Assembly: GCA_948470475.1 (NCBI GenBank)
Contig: OX419339.1
Coordinates: 11,869,863-11,933,862 of the forward strand
Direction of reading: 5' to 3'
From: Galaxea fascicularis
Lineage: Eukaryota > Cnidaria > Anthozoa > Scleractinia > Euphylliidae
Length of the DNA: 64,000 nt
Shown: positions 27,541 to 37,930 of the stretch, piece after piece
How positions within the stretch are numbered: the stretch's first letter is position 1
Layout of the letters: each line of letters begins with the position of its first letter
The notes under the pieces: model-generated
What the model was told of the DNA's origin: nothing
Seen by the model: only the letters and a program-made list of their open reading frames with translations
Databases searched by the model: none
Program-made: the position numbers and the translations under genes

Positions 27541-27793
27541 TATAGAGGCAGGATGGCCAAGTAGTAGGGCACTGGATTTCAATGCAGTGCCCCGGGTTCA
27601 AATCTCACTTTGGCCACTAGCTGGTGTTGTCCTGGGTAAGTACCTGGCTCAACTCCTCGGTCCTCCTTGTAAGTAGCCAGTTGGGATTCTTAACTCTTTT
27701 TGTTTTCATTTGTTTGTTTATTTGTTTCATTGTCCCTGAAAAGCTCCTCTAGGGTAGTGGTCAATTAAGTATTTATTATTATTATTATTATTG
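27541..27793 (+). mobile_element. tRNA-derived SINE with TTA-repeat tail (family 2)
   Basis: The head has an A-box-like GGATGGCCAAGTAGTAGG and a B box GGGTTCAAATCTC. It is followed by an unrelated body and a (TTA)n tail at 27772-27793. The head resembles a serine- or leucine-type tRNA. The body differs from the family 1 SINEs at 28129, 47354 and 56407. Confidence 0.65.
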
Positions 27794-28128
27794 TAACTTG
27801 TAATGCTTGGCTTGCTTGTTTAACCTCTGACCCCAAGTGCACCAATGACAACTGGAATGGTCTCTGTTCCCATTTTCCACATTCTGGCAATCTCGATCTC
27901 AATCTCTAAGTCTTTATACTTAGATAGTTTCTCGACTTCCTTAACAGATGTATTTCTGTCCAATGGGACAGTCGTGTCCACCATCTTCATTCTACGTATT
28001 TACATTCGTTATCTAGCATCATTAAACACAGAAGCAAAAGCTTCTTCTTCTTTGACCTTTGCTGGTTTTCCATATTGAATTATGGTAGAAAACTAGTTCA
28101 CATTCCCCCTCAACCAAAATCACTGCAT

Positions 28129-28417
28129 GGGGAGCAGGGTTGGTGCAGTGGTGAGAGCGCTCGCCTTCCACCAATATGGCCCGGGTTCGATTCCCGGATT
28201 TGACGTCATAAGTGGGCTGAGTTTGTTGGTTCTCTACTCTGCTCCGAGAGGTTTTTCTCCGGGTACTCCGGTTTTCCCCTCTCCTCAAAAACCAACATTT
28301 GATTTAATTTAGAGTTTATTTGATTTACAGTCTCCCCAATTAGTAGAGCACTCGTGTTCAGCTAGAACGATTTGAGACTTAAATAAAGTTGTTATTATTA
28401 TTATTATTATTATTATG
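28129..28417 (+). mobile_element. tRNA-derived SINE with TTA-repeat tail (family 1)
   Basis: The head contains A box TGGTGCAGTGG and B box GGTTCGATTCC. The conserved body includes TTGGTTCTCTACTCTGCTCC and CTCCGGTTTTCCCCTCTCC. The end is AATAAAGTTGTTATTATT with a TTA tail. Copies of the same element lie at 47354-47640 (plus) and 56407-56740 (minus), with a tail fragment at 39750-39857. Confidence 0.85.
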
Positions 28418-28952
28418 TACACTCAACAGGCTTTGTGTCGCAGCAACTTGTTTTGCAAACAGTACACACATGCAGAGCGACTTGTCGCAGAGATCTGTCG
28501 CAGCGCTTAAGTCACCTAGCGTGTCCTGGCCTTAATATAGTTAGGTGCAGCACCATGTAGTGCCTTAAATGTAATCATTACATTTAATGATTTACCTATT
28601 GTGAAGAATTTTGGCGTGGGGTCTGTCAATTGCAGGAAATATCTCAAAAATTGGCAAATTCCACCTCATTCCCTTTGGCCCTTTCCTATCATAATAATAA
28701 TTATGATAGGGAAGGGAGGCCATATCATAATTATTATGATATAGACTTATTCTTATCTAAATTCAACCAATTCTTTTGTTTTTGATCAATAACCATTTTT
28801 TAGAGCATAAATAAGTGAATATTAACGTTAAAAGCCGACATTTCAGCGTCATTGTGACACCATTCTCAAAGCAAAGTGAATAATTGTTTTTATGCATTAT
28901 CATTTTTTTCAATTTCTTTGGCTAGTGGTATGTTTTATTCAGACTTACTTTT

Positions 28953-30662
28953 CTACTTATTTACTTTAATAACAAGAGCCTGAGCTTCATTGAGTGTAAC
29001 TTCATGGAATTGCACACCGATTCCTTTCATCTTCATCTCACTGTCAATTTCAACAGCTCCTGAACCAGCAATGCCATTTAGTGACCCCTTCCATTTGTCA
29101 TGTCCAAAATTAATAACTACAAGAAACTTAGATTTCCTGTCTGATCTTGTATAGGCAAGCACCAAGGTGTCTTTGTAAACAACTTTAAAACTGAGTCCTT
29201 TAAAGCATTCCCCTGTGCTCCTTAACTTCAGCAATTCTCTGTAAAGGTGCAGCGGAGAGGTTGGGTCTGCTTTCTGAACCTCCACATTGACTGTTCTGAA
29301 ATTATTTGCAACTGGAAGCCATGGGTCAACTGCCGAGGTAAATCCAGCATTTCTTTCATCATTCCACTGCATTGGTGATCTCTGTGGATTTCTGTCTTCA
29401 CTACTTTTTGAGGGAACATCTGTCATCCCAATTTCCTCTCCATAGTATGTGACGGCAGTTCCAGGAAGGGTGAGATTGAGGACATTCAGTGCACAGCAGT
29501 ATTCTGGGCCAATTTTACTACCAATCCTCGAAAAATCATGGTCTCCAAGAACCCAGTTGGGCCACCTATTTCTTGGAAGGGCAGCAAGATAATCAGAGAT
29601 CAATTTATAAACTTCTTCTGCAGTAGTGGATTTGTTTAATCCAAGCAAACGAAAGTTAAAGGGAAAGTCACACTCACTCTTAAAAAATGTACCATAGTAC
29701 TTGCAGAGTTCTTGAAGCTGATCAGAAGTGACTTCACCTATAAGGATCCTGTAAGAATCTTTGTATTTGTCAAGAATTGCTCTCCATTCTTGTACAATTT
29801 TGTGGTTAGCGTCAAGGTGTTTTGTGTAGATATGGTCCATGTGGTCATACAAGGGTCGCAAGGGGTCATACTCAGCTTTTGTGGGCTCATCCCTAAATTT
29901 GGAATCTTCGAGAAGGTGAGGAACAGCGTCAATTCTGAATCCGTCAACACCACGATCAAGCCAGAACATTAACACATCATTTAGAGCTTGACGCACCTCT
30001 GCATTTCTGAGGTTAAGATCTGGCTGTTGTGAATAAAACTGATGTAGGTAGTACTGGTCTGTGTCTGCATCGTAAGTCCATGCACTTCCCCCAAACACAC
30101 TAACCCAGTTATTGGGGGGACCACCCCCCGGGGCGGGGTCATGCCACACGTACCAGTCACGTTTGGGACTTAGTTTACTGCAACGACTTTCAAGGAACCA
30201 AGGGTGTTGGTTTGAAGTGTGATTGGGTACGAAGTCGAGGATGAGTTTCATGCCTTTTGCGTGAGTCTCCCGCAGGAGCTCATCAAAGTCGCTCAAATTA
30301 CCAAACATGGGATCAATGTCTTTGAAGTCGGAAATATCATACCCATTGTCCACCATAGGTGACTTGAAGATAGGACTTAAGTACAGGATCTTGATTCCCA
30401 AGAACTGAAAGTAATCGAGTCGCTGCGTTATCCCCTTCAAATCGCCATTACCGTCACCACTGGAGTCTTGAAAAGATCGCGGATAGATATGATATATCAC
30501 ACCTTCTTTCCACCATCGTTTTCGCTCCTCTTGCTCTTTGTTCTCTTTATATTTTCTCCAGAAAGTAAACACTAGTACGTTGATTAAAACTGCCGCAACA
30601 AGCGCAAAAATAGTAGAGCTAAAGTCTCCTGAACGCTCCGCTAGGCCAACGCGTGCGTCCAT
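28953..30662 (-). CDS. Membrane-anchored GH13 alpha-glucosidase / SLC3A1 (rBAT)-like protein
   Basis: A single open exon of 569 residues. A short cytosolic N-terminus is followed by one membrane segment near residues 17-35, then an extracellular GH13 barrel, so it is a type II membrane protein. The Ca-site-like loop DSSGDGNGD is at 66-74. The three GH13 catalytic acids appear to be present: D245 in GFRIDAVPHL, E310 in LIGEV and D376 in LGDHD. Human rBAT has lost the HD motif, so hydrolysis of maltose-type sugars is more plausible here than a purely transporter-chaperone role. The usual NHD is DHD. The C-terminal beta domain ends at the stop. A lack of introns beside intron-rich neighbours suggests a retrocopy or old intron loss. 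It shares a short promoter region with the coiled-coil gene at 30871. Confidence 0.93.
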   Translation of the reverse strand: MDARVGLAERSGDFSSTIFALVAAVLINVLVFTFWRKYKENKEQEERKRWWKEGVIYHIYPRSFQDSSGDGNGDLKGITQRLDYFQFLGIKILYLSPIFKSPMVDNGYDISDFKDIDPMFGNLSDFDELLRETHAKGMKLILDFVPNHTSNQHPWFLESRCSKLSPKRDWYVWHDPAPGGGPPNNWVSVFGGSAWTYDADTDQYYLHQFYSQQPDLNLRNAEVRQALNDVLMFWLDRGVDGFRIDAVPHLLEDSKFRDEPTKAEYDPLRPLYDHMDHIYTKHLDANHKIVQEWRAILDKYKDSYRILIGEVTSDQLQELCKYYGTFFKSECDFPFNFRLLGLNKSTTAEEVYKLISDYLAALPRNRWPNWVLGDHDFSRIGSKIGPEYCCALNVLNLTLPGTAVTYYGEEIGMTDVPSKSSEDRNPQRSPMQWNDERNAGFTSAVDPWLPVANNFRTVNVEVQKADPTSPLHLYRELLKLRSTGECFKGLSFKVVYKDTLVLAYTRSDRKSKFLVVINFGHDKWKGSLNGIAGSGAVEIDSEMKMKGIGVQFHEVTLNEAQALVIKVNK

Positions 30663-30870
30663 TTGTCCCCCTTGTATAAACTTGCTCCAAATTCACGCGG
30701 TGCGAGAGGGAACTGGGAACTTGGTTTCCCTGCCTCTCCTGCCGACGAATAAACAAGCTGAAAACAAAGTTATCTCTTTAACCTGAGAAAGTCAAACAGC
30801 TTCATGGCTCATCGAACACTAACGCTAAAAGCGGTAAAAAGTATCGCAAACGGTTGTATTTAAATCGAAA
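30663..30870. promoter_or_regulatory. Putative bidirectional promoter
   Basis: Only 208 bp separate the start codons of the minus-strand glucosidase and the plus-strand coiled-coil gene, so 5' UTRs and promoters must overlap. No TATA box is evident on either side. This is inferred from spacing alone. Confidence 0.6.
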
Positions 30871-33800
30871 ATGATGGCGACAAAGTCGGAACGGAGAACA
30901 AGTTACGAGAACAGAGTGGAGCAGGATGGACGGCTTGCAGGAAAACACATCAAAACCCTGTTACACTTGCAGGATTTACACTCTGAAAATGATCTGTTGA
31001 AGGCCAGAATTGCTGAGCTGGAGGTACAACAGGCCAAAAGTGCTAGATGTGATCTTCTGGAGCGCGAAGTTGAAAAAATGCGGGTAAGCAAAATGATTAA
31101 GACTTAATACTTGATCTTCAAAAATTGCTTCAGTCACCTAACCAAACTTCGCCAACCTCAGCTTGTAGTGTAACCTTCAAGAAATGTTCTAGAAGTAGCT
31201 GTGTCATGCATGTTCTAGATTCTCAGGCCTACCTATAAAAGCCGTGCTTGTAACAAGATGAGCAGTTGAGTTGCTGGTATATCAATAAAGGTGTATGTTG
31301 CAGAATACCAGACGTTCACACTATTCACAGCTAACCTCTCAAACAGGCACTGTCTCTCTCTCTCTCTCTCTGATGATGATTTCTTTAAGGTGATCATATC
31401 AAAACTATATTACAGTTTTGATGTGATATCCGGGTAAATATAACCCAAAGCAAGTAGAAATTTAAATTAATTATTTGCGTAAGAAGTATTAAAAACAGAC
31501 TGACGCCTTATCTTAACAAAACTCCAAAAGGAAAACTGGTTACATTTATTATTAAGGCAGCTTTGACCACCTCATGAACACTTTCAGCAGCCATTAACCA
31601 GAAAATGTTGAACATGATGGTTGGATTAGTAAGATAGCGCACACATTGTTAGAGATTTTTAAAATTGAAGATTTTGCAATGTTGCATTGGTCTCAGAGGT
31701 TTGTGAAAGAAGTCAGTGGATTGAAAACTTTTGTCATCAGCATGCTACATACAACAAAGGTCACTTACATAGTTATTAAAAATACTGTGTTTCCACTTGA
31801 GTGTGTTTATAAATGAAGTAAGCTCTGTGGGTGGTAAATGAAGTCTTGTAGTTGGTATTAATGATTTTTAAATTAGGCTCCCAGTCACCACAGTCATTTT
31901 TACGAGGAAGAGTAAATATGACTTATCTTGAAGCAACTGCACAGCTGGAGGCTATTTAAATGGGATAATACTGCTTGCATCATTCATGAACTACCATATG
32001 GTAGTATACCACTGTTACCTGCCAACATTGACCAAGTTGTGTCTAAACCTTTTGCATGGGTTTTATGAAAAGGAAATTTAAAATCCCACAATAGTTGAAA
32101 GGTTCAGGGCAATTTGCATCTTAGACTTTTTGTTGGGCTATCACAAGTAAGCATATTAGCATCTAAATCAGCAGTAAGAACATATAATTTATTCATTACT
32201 AGTGCTGATAATATTGGTTGATGATCGAGATTAATAACCACATGGTCGAAACTTTGATTTGTATTATTTTGTCTTAATCAAAACTTCATGGCTAGCTTAA
32301 CACAGTTGCACACGAAACTCTTTGCAGAATAATAGTCATTATGACAAATAACAACCCTTCTTAACTTCTCATTCACTCTGCCTCCCTCTGAATTTCACCC
32401 TCAGGGTGTTTTTTAATGGACCTCTGTTATTATTTTGAATTCTTAAGTTGCTTTCCTAGATGCACATACATGGCATGTATGGCATTTCTCGTTTTCACAT
32501 TTTGGGCGATTAAAATTTTTCTGCTTTTGTCTGAATTGCATGTCTTTTAGTAAATTTATTTTTTACTACTCAAAGAACCAATTTGAACAAAAATGTTGAT
32601 TTACAAGTCAAGAAGATGATTATGCATTGTGAGTCAGACTAATTATCAAATGCCTGACAGGCTGGAGCAAGACATTCCTGACTCTCAACAATTTATTGCT
32701 CTCACTGTCAAGCAATATTGGTCTGCTTGTAATTAGTTTTTAAATTTAATTAGATTTTCTGTTTACATTTAGGCGCACAACACTTTAATATGCTTTACTT
32801 CATTGTATAAAGTGGCAAATGAGGATTATCTGTGATTAGTATCTTCTAGTGATTTGTTATAGAAGTCTGGGATCATTAAATTATCTAGATTCCCAGCCAA
32901 AACAGAGTGTGATAATTTGTACTGTTTATCACTGAATTCCAGCTTGGTCTTATGGACATGGTGAGAGTGCTTAAGTCGAAAATTTATGACTTAGAAATTA
33001 GGAACTAACTAATCTCAGACTGCTTTCAATAATGGTCTCGAAGAATTAGTCAAAAGGCTCAGTATTAACTTGGCTAAAATGTCACTTTCATGTTGAAGCC
33101 CAGTTCACACTGAGTGCATTGTCTGTTGTGGAGCAATAGTATTATATTAGATATGAACATTGCTGTTTAACTGTCTGTAGATTCTAAACACGTTTTCTTG
33201 AGGATAGGTAAATCAACTTGAAACTAAGCAATCAAAGCCAAGAATAGCAAGGTCTTTCTTCAGGCAACCTACACTCTTTGCAACAAATTGACTCATTTCT
33301 CAGCAGTAACTGCATATATTCTGCTAAAATGGATAGTACGTGAGCAGGGGATCTTTATGGCAAATGGCAAGCTGAAGGCAAGCCATTGCAAGTGCTGTAA
33401 ATTAAATCGGATGCAAACATTTTCTCATGCTTGTGAAAATTAATGATGAGTGGAATGTGCATAATAATTATTATTTTGTGAATGTCAACAAGTTAATTAA
33501 GCAGCACACACCTATTGTTTGATCAAAAATGCCATTTCTCTTAGGAGTTGGTTATGCATTCTTGATCTTGTTAGCCTAAGGAAGAAAATTTTATCAAAAT
33601 TAGTTCATATTCCATATTTCATCTGATTTCTATTGGGGTTAATAATTTATTACTTATGTGAATTGAACATGTTTTGTTTGAATCCCTTTGCATTGGTTTC
33701 TGGACAACTTGAAGAAAATTTAATGGTTTTATAAAAGGTAACAAAGATGGACTAATCTTATACAACTCACATACTTTTGTTGGTTTCAGGGTGACCTGTC

Positions 33801-36557
33801 AAAATGTCAGGAGCTTCATGAGATTGCAAAGGACTCTAAGGAAAAATTGCAGCAAATGCAGCAAGATTGTTTGATCAAGATTGATGAAACCTGTGCCACT
33901 TTGACAGAAAACCACAAGGCAGAGGTGGGTAAACTGTCCGGCCTGCAACTTACAGTAATTCCAACTATACTTTGTCCAGCCTTGAAAGAATTGTTTCAAA
34001 TTGACAAGAGAATATGTTCAAACTGCATGTGTGTCAGTGAACAAATACCAGGTCTCAATATTTCAAAACTTTTTTAATGTCTTGCTAAACATTCTCTACG
34101 CCAAAAGTTATTCTGACCAACAAATATGTCTGCTTTCAACATCTGCTAACCCAGTTTCTTATTTCCTGGCTAGGTTATGAGAATCGTGTCTGAAAAACTT
34201 GAAGCTGAAAATAGCTGGGTCTTAGAAAAGCAAGAGGTAATGTATGTTCTATGCCTGCTCTTCCCCCACCCCCACCTCCCTTTGTTTTTCCCCTCCCTAC
34301 CTTCCCCTCTTTTCCCTCCTCTTTCTTGTTCTCCTCCCCCTCTTCCTCTTCTCCTCCCCCTCCCCCTCCTTCTTCTCCCCTCCACTCCTTCTCCCCCCTC
34401 CCCCTCCTTCTCTTCCCCTCCCCTCCTTCTCTTCCCCCTCCTTCTTCTTCCCCTCCCCTACTTTTCTTCCTCTTCCTCCCCTTCCCCCTCCTTCTCCTCC
34501 CCCTCCCCTACTTTTCTTCCCCTCCCCCTCCTTCTCCTCTCCCCCTCCCCTCCTTCTCTTCCCCTTCCTTTGTCCCCTCCCTCTTCTGCCCTTCCTTCTC
34601 CTCCTCTTCCCCCACCTTGTTCTTTCCACATCTCTCTTTTCTCAGGTTTGAGAGATATTGTAACATTGTAATTGCATTTTCTGAAGACATATTCTGTTAA
34701 AGTGCTATTGTAGCATTGTTCTCCATGATTTCTTCTGGATGATGTAATTTGTTTCTTTTTTAATGATTTGTTGACAGCTCACAGAAAGGAATGAAGTTCT
34801 TACCAGAGAGAACAGGTTATTAAAGGAAGAATTAGAATCTTTGAGAACAACTGTAAATGAAACTGTGGTAAGTCATTAACTTGAGGAAAAAGTGATGCAA
34901 AAGTTGCTCAATATAGCACCCATTACTTATTTCTCAGAATATAAACTAAATTAGCAACTCCATGAATTAAAAGTGTTTTTCACCCCCTACCGAACGGTTT
35001 GCAGAACATTCAAAGATGATTTCATTCATATTGCCTTTTCTGCTTGCTCTCTTGAGCTTTATTAAACTGCGTATAGTCAAACGTCGATTATCCGGACTTG
35101 TTGGAGATCTGTAAAAAGTCCGGATAGTTGAGTCTGGACAATCGAAAATATTAATATTAATGAAGTTACACAGAGACAAGAATAAATTCAAGTTTGGGTT
35201 TATTATAACACTTTTGCATTGCCTATAAATAATGGAAAAAAACATAGAATGTTCGCTCCGGTCTGTAGGTATTCGATGTTTATTGCGTTTAAAGAAATCA
35301 AACAAGTTCTTTTGCTTCAAAGCATTAGATTTCGTACGCAACGAAAGTAAGACAAACTCGAGTAACAAACAGTTTCAGATAATCAAAATGTCCAGTTAAA
35401 CTCATCGCGAATGGCTGAGTTTGGGAACAGGTGGCATACAGGTTGGCTGGATCCTAAGCAATTCAGGCGCAGCAGGGAGGTAACCATGGCAACCCTGTGA
35501 GCCAGAACCACCCCAACAAGCAACTGTCAACAGGAACCGTCACACTGAAAGAAATTCAGTGGAATATTTACCACTTACCATACTTACCAACCTTAACCAC
35601 TGGGAAAGGGACCAGAATCCACAAAAATTCGCTCAGGCTGAATTAATCAGTAAAGATTCACAACGGCTGAATTAATCGGCAAGCAATGATTGCAGTGTTC
35701 GCTCGAAGCCAAGCACATGTGCGTCCCAGCAAATTCCAGGGGTGCCCACCCTTCAAATTGCTTCCACAAATGAACAAGACCGCTGGCAGCATTAGCTCGA
35801 GTTTAACCTCGCCTAAATTGCATTTAGCGACATATAATCGTGGAGCAGATACATGTAATTGACGTTCGACTGTATCAGTCTCCTGAGTGTTTGTCTTTTA
35901 TTTTGTCAGAAACTGAACTCAGCTCTTCAGGAGGCCAAAGTAACAATTGATTCATTAAAAGGTAACAGTGAGCAGTTGACACGAGAGAAGGCTGTTTTGG
36001 AGAAGGCTGTACGGGATTTCAGCACAGAAAACGAGTCTTTGTCAACGGAAGTAGACAAATTAAAATCAAGGATAGCTGTTCTGGAAATGCAGTCTAAGTT
36101 AGCCCAAGCATCAAAAGCAGAGGAACAGGATCAAGCTGCAGAAATAGCAAAATTTAGAGAACTTATAAAAGAGCTCGAAGCAAAAAATGATACTCTTACT
36201 CAAGAGGTTGACAAACTAGACAAAGACAACAAAGTTTTGGACTTTAACATTCAAGATTCTGCTCGAGCGTTGAAGAACATGTACAAAGAGAGAGACTTGC
36301 TTAAAAACAGAATCACAGGTCTATTAAACGAGATAGCAGCGCTCAGATCACAGACTCCAGAGAAGCACACTTTTGTAGACTTTGTTCATCTCAAGCGGGA
36401 CTACAATGCACTTAAAGATGAACATGAGAAACTCCTCAAGAAGAGAAGCTCAAAATCAAATGCTTTACCGACTCTTAAAAGTGACACTACTGTTGGAAGG
36501 ATACCTAGTGGGGGATCAGTCAGAAGTGGAGTGGGAGGGGTGGGTGCTTCACGTTAA
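30871..36557 (+). CDS. Coiled-coil protein of unknown family, 382 residues
   Basis: Five exons: 30871-31083, 33790-33924, 34174-34236, 34778-34867 and 35910-36557. Every intron is in phase 0 and every exon a multiple of three. The protein is charged and heptad-rich almost throughout (for example ENDLLKARIAELEVQQ, RENRLLKEELESLRTT, LEAKNDTLTQEVDKLDKDNK), which predicts a long coiled coil from about residue 25 to 340. The tail after FVDFVHLKRDYNALKDEHEK is glycine- and serine-rich with a basic KKRSSKS. There is no signal peptide. I do not recognise the family; a cytoskeletal, centrosomal or ciliary role is a guess from composition. The start is the first ATG (MMATKSERR). Intron 3 holds a long pyrimidine tract and intron 4 a pogo-like element. 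A possible polyadenylation signal is at 36974-36979. Confidence 0.85.
34256..34624. repeat. ~370-bp C/T-only-like pyrimidine tract
   Basis: The plus strand is almost entirely C and T, built from CCCCTCC and TTCTTCC units, starting about 20 bp after the donor of exon 3 of the coiled-coil gene. Six-frame reading gives long proline/serine- or glycine/arginine-rich ORFs, which are by-products of composition. Confidence 0.9.
35074..35872. mobile_element. pogo/Tigger-like non-autonomous element
   Basis: The left end TAGTCAAACGTCGATTATCC and the right end, complement of CAGTCGAACGTCAATTAC, match the CAGTYGAACGTCGATTA ends of pogo-type elements, with TA on both sides as the target duplication. The interior has a second TCCGGA pair but no transposase ORF. 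It fills most of intron 4 of the coiled-coil gene and ends only 37 bp before exon 5. Confidence 0.7.
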
Positions 36558-37930
36558 TCGACAGAACCTCCGACCCCTCAAAATTGTTATTCTTCGCGAT
36601 CTCAAGGTGACTCGTTTCTACGCTCACTCATTAACGTGCTAACACGAAACCACCCCAGATTTGGTTGTTACTCTATTCTTTGTGTGCTAACAAGAATAAC
36701 AGAAACAAGTTTATTTATCGTGTTTCTGGTATGGTTATTTATTGTGTCCAAAACCTGTTGCCTTGGTTAGCTCAAGAAGTATACTTTGGATCTAATATGG
36801 CCACTTTCCTGCGTGCAGTCATTTATGTAGTATATTACAATAACATTTGTTGTTTTTGTAAAGCCAGTCAAAAACAAGTAGCTCAGAAAAACCCAATAGA
36901 AGACGAAACGAACCATAACTTACAATTATTTACACATGTAGAGATCGTATTCAGGACGAATTGCGTGTGCAGAAATAAACCAGACATAAATGTAAATCGT
37001 CACGAGATCTGTTTCTTCTCCATCAAAATCCATCTTTCCTCTTCAAAACCATTTCCCAAGATTCGAGCGCTATTCAAGCCAATTTGTCATGCAATGTGTG
37101 AAGAAACTCACTGAATGTCGCTCCTTTTGGGCCCAGTTGCAGTGTTTTTGCTTCGAATTGTGTTCGTTTCATCCCGCTTAGTCTTGTGATTGGCCACTGA
37201 AACAACTTTAAACATTTTGGCTTCAGCCATTCAATTGGATGAAACCGCTCAAAGGACCCTCACTAATCATCCCAGCGTGAGATTAGGTTTGCATATTGAT
37301 GCTTGCATTAGCCTTCATAAAGACAAACGTACTTATGCGCCATGCGCCCTCCCCCTTCGCCCACATTGTTTTTCAGCCAATATTCAATTGGTTTAAATAC
37401 CGTTAGCATCTCTTTAAATTTTTTCGTTGGATTTGCCACATGTTAGTTTCTCCAGTTAATCAGTCAGGGCTGAGTTATCTTATCATTGGCGAGAAAAGGT
37501 ACCACACGAAAGCTTTTAGCTTGGAGAATGTTAGTGTTTTGTGATTGTGCAACATTTGGGCTCAAAAAGAAATGATCTCATGTTACCAGACAGATAACTT
37601 GACATCGCCAAAACCTATACTACCTCTTGTCAGTCGGCCACCCGTTCCAGTCTGCTGGATCTTGCTCAGAACGTTTTCCCAGGTTGGAGTAAAAATGCAA
37701 TCCTTTAATACCCGGGGGACGTCTGGTTGAAATTGCTTGGCGAACATCTATCTTTTGTTTAATGACACACTTCAATAGTAGTTATTTTCTTCACCTGTGA
37801 ACACTTCACAAAGGCGATGAACTAAGCAAGACATTAACACTGGCAGTTTACAACATCAAGATTGAAGCAACCTGGCGGGGATGCCATCGTTCTGGACAAA
37901 TTCAAGACTCTACTAGTCCTCGACTTTTAA
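36558..37930. other. 3' UTR of coiled-coil gene and 5' flank of PLC-like gene
   Basis: No recognised coding sequence. An open frame of 149 codons at 36665-37114 has no domain features and includes the AATAAA at 36974, so it is probably 3' UTR. The second half should contain the promoter of the PLC-like gene. Confidence 0.5.

Larger units (their letters stand above)
25301..28952. other. METTL9 3' flank and repeats, no gene seen
   Basis: A possible METTL9 polyadenylation signal AATAAA is at 25800-25805. Further on are a (TA)n block near 26060, a long (TCTA)n microsatellite, a tandem dimer at 26871-27333, two SINEs and a small AT hairpin at 28690-28742. I see no coding region of its own. Confidence 0.55.

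Noticed and set aside
28022..28288. Conserved small ORF ([17 protein letters not shown]) also at 47296-47511 and 56580-56894
   Set aside because: All three lie on the antisense strand of the family 1 SINE, so the conservation reflects repeat copies and not a gene family.
30903..31091. Minus-strand ORF over exon 1 of the coiled-coil gene
   Set aside because: It is the antisense of a clearly coding exon and has no independent features.
34177..34700. Long proline/serine-rich and glycine/arginine-rich ORFs on both strands
   Set aside because: They come from the pyrimidine tract in an intron, which lacks stops in every frame by composition.
36665..37114. 149-codon ORF after the coiled-coil gene
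   Set aside because: It has no domain, signal or homologue I recognise, contains an AATAAA and lies where the 3' UTR is expected.
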